A stretch of 6,308 nucleotides of DNA from Gammaproteobacteria bacterium (GTDB lineage Bacteria; Pseudomonadota; Gammaproteobacteria; Steroidobacterales; Rariloculaceae), in the NCBI GenBank assembly GCA_016927175.1, contig JAFGNC010000515.1, positions 1-6,308 on the forward strand, read 5' to 3'. The notes under the pieces were generated by a model, which was not told where the DNA came from, searched no databases, and saw nothing but the letters and a program-made list of their open reading frames with translations. Below are positions 6,197 through 6,308 of this stretch, one piece after another. How positions within the stretch are numbered: the first letter of the stretch is position 1; every line of letters starts with the position of its first letter. The translations under genes were made by a program, and so were the position numbers.

Positions 6197-6308
6197 GCAA
6201 CGCGGAGACGAGCGCAACCTCGGCCGCCGAGGCCGCACCGGGCATCGCGCAGCGGTTTCGGGGCTTCCTGCCGGTCGTCGTCGACGTCGAGACCGGCGGC
6301 TTCAATCC
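6193..6308 (+). CDS. rnt: Ribonuclease T (partial, N-terminus only)
   Basis: RNase T is a DEDD-family 3'-5' exoribonuclease that trims the 3' ends of tRNA and other stable RNAs and takes part in tRNA end turnover. Only 38 codons are visible. They end in RFRGFLPVVVDVETGGFN, which closely matches the start of E. coli RNase T (RFRGFYPVVIDVETAGFN, from memory) and contains the first catalytic motif, Asp31-x-Glu33. A Ser/Ala/Glu-rich leader makes the N-terminus about eight residues longer than in E. coli. The ATG overlaps the peptidase stop as ATGA, implying translational coupling. The rest of the gene and its remaining catalytic residues are outside the window. Confidence 0.9.
   Translation, partial: MSNAETSATSAAEAAPGIAQRFRGFLPVVVDVETGGFN

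Noticed and set aside
5336..6238. A 300-codon minus-strand open frame opposite the 3' half of the peptidase gene and the start of rnt
   Set aside because: It lies opposite conserved M17 catalytic motifs and has no domain of its own; it is a GC-driven shadow.
1..6308. Mobile elements, CRISPR arrays, phage genes or defence systems
   Set aside because: No transposase, integrase, regular spacer-repeat array, terminal inverted repeats or unusual gene content is visible; all genes are housekeeping and tightly packed.

Overview
The window looks like ordinary, GC-rich gammaproteobacterial chromosome; no exotic or mobile system is visible. Three things point to a gammaproteobacterium: a homodimeric-type pyruvate dehydrogenase E1 (AceE), an AceE-AceF gene pair, and the start of an RNase T gene, a family found essentially in Gammaproteobacteria. 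Codon use is strongly GC-biased. I cannot assign a genus; the sequence does not look enteric, and several high-GC orders would fit.

Layout. Positions 1-1730 (minus strand) hold most of aceF, the E2 dihydrolipoamide acetyltransferase of pyruvate dehydrogenase. The gene runs off the left edge at the catalytic DHR motif. Positions 1749-4460 (minus strand) hold the complete aceE, 18 bp upstream of aceF and almost certainly in the same operon. Positions 4461-4648 are a divergent intergenic region with ribosome binding sites, plausible promoters and several operator-like repeats. Positions 4649-6196 (plus strand) hold a complete M17 (leucyl aminopeptidase family) metallopeptidase, with the full two-metal and catalytic residue set at the same spacing as E. 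coli PepA but divergent surrounding sequence. At 6193 its stop overlaps the start of rnt (RNase T), which leaves the window after 38 codons.

How the genes work together. AceE decarboxylates pyruvate with thiamine diphosphate and hands the acetyl group to the lipoyl arms of AceF, which forms acetyl-CoA. The E3 gene (lpd) is not in view and could lie beyond the left edge. On the other side of the shared control region, the peptidase and RNase T form a translationally coupled pair; a shared pathway is not evident beyond general peptide and RNA turnover.

The observations most worth a second look are small-scale: a tandem 10-bp repeat overlapped by a perfect 17-bp palindrome in the divergent promoter region; alternating ATTCG/CGAAT half-sites in the aceE leader; a 36-bp stretch identical between the two lipoyl domains of aceF; and an octapeptide repeat in an unusually long inter-lipoyl linker.
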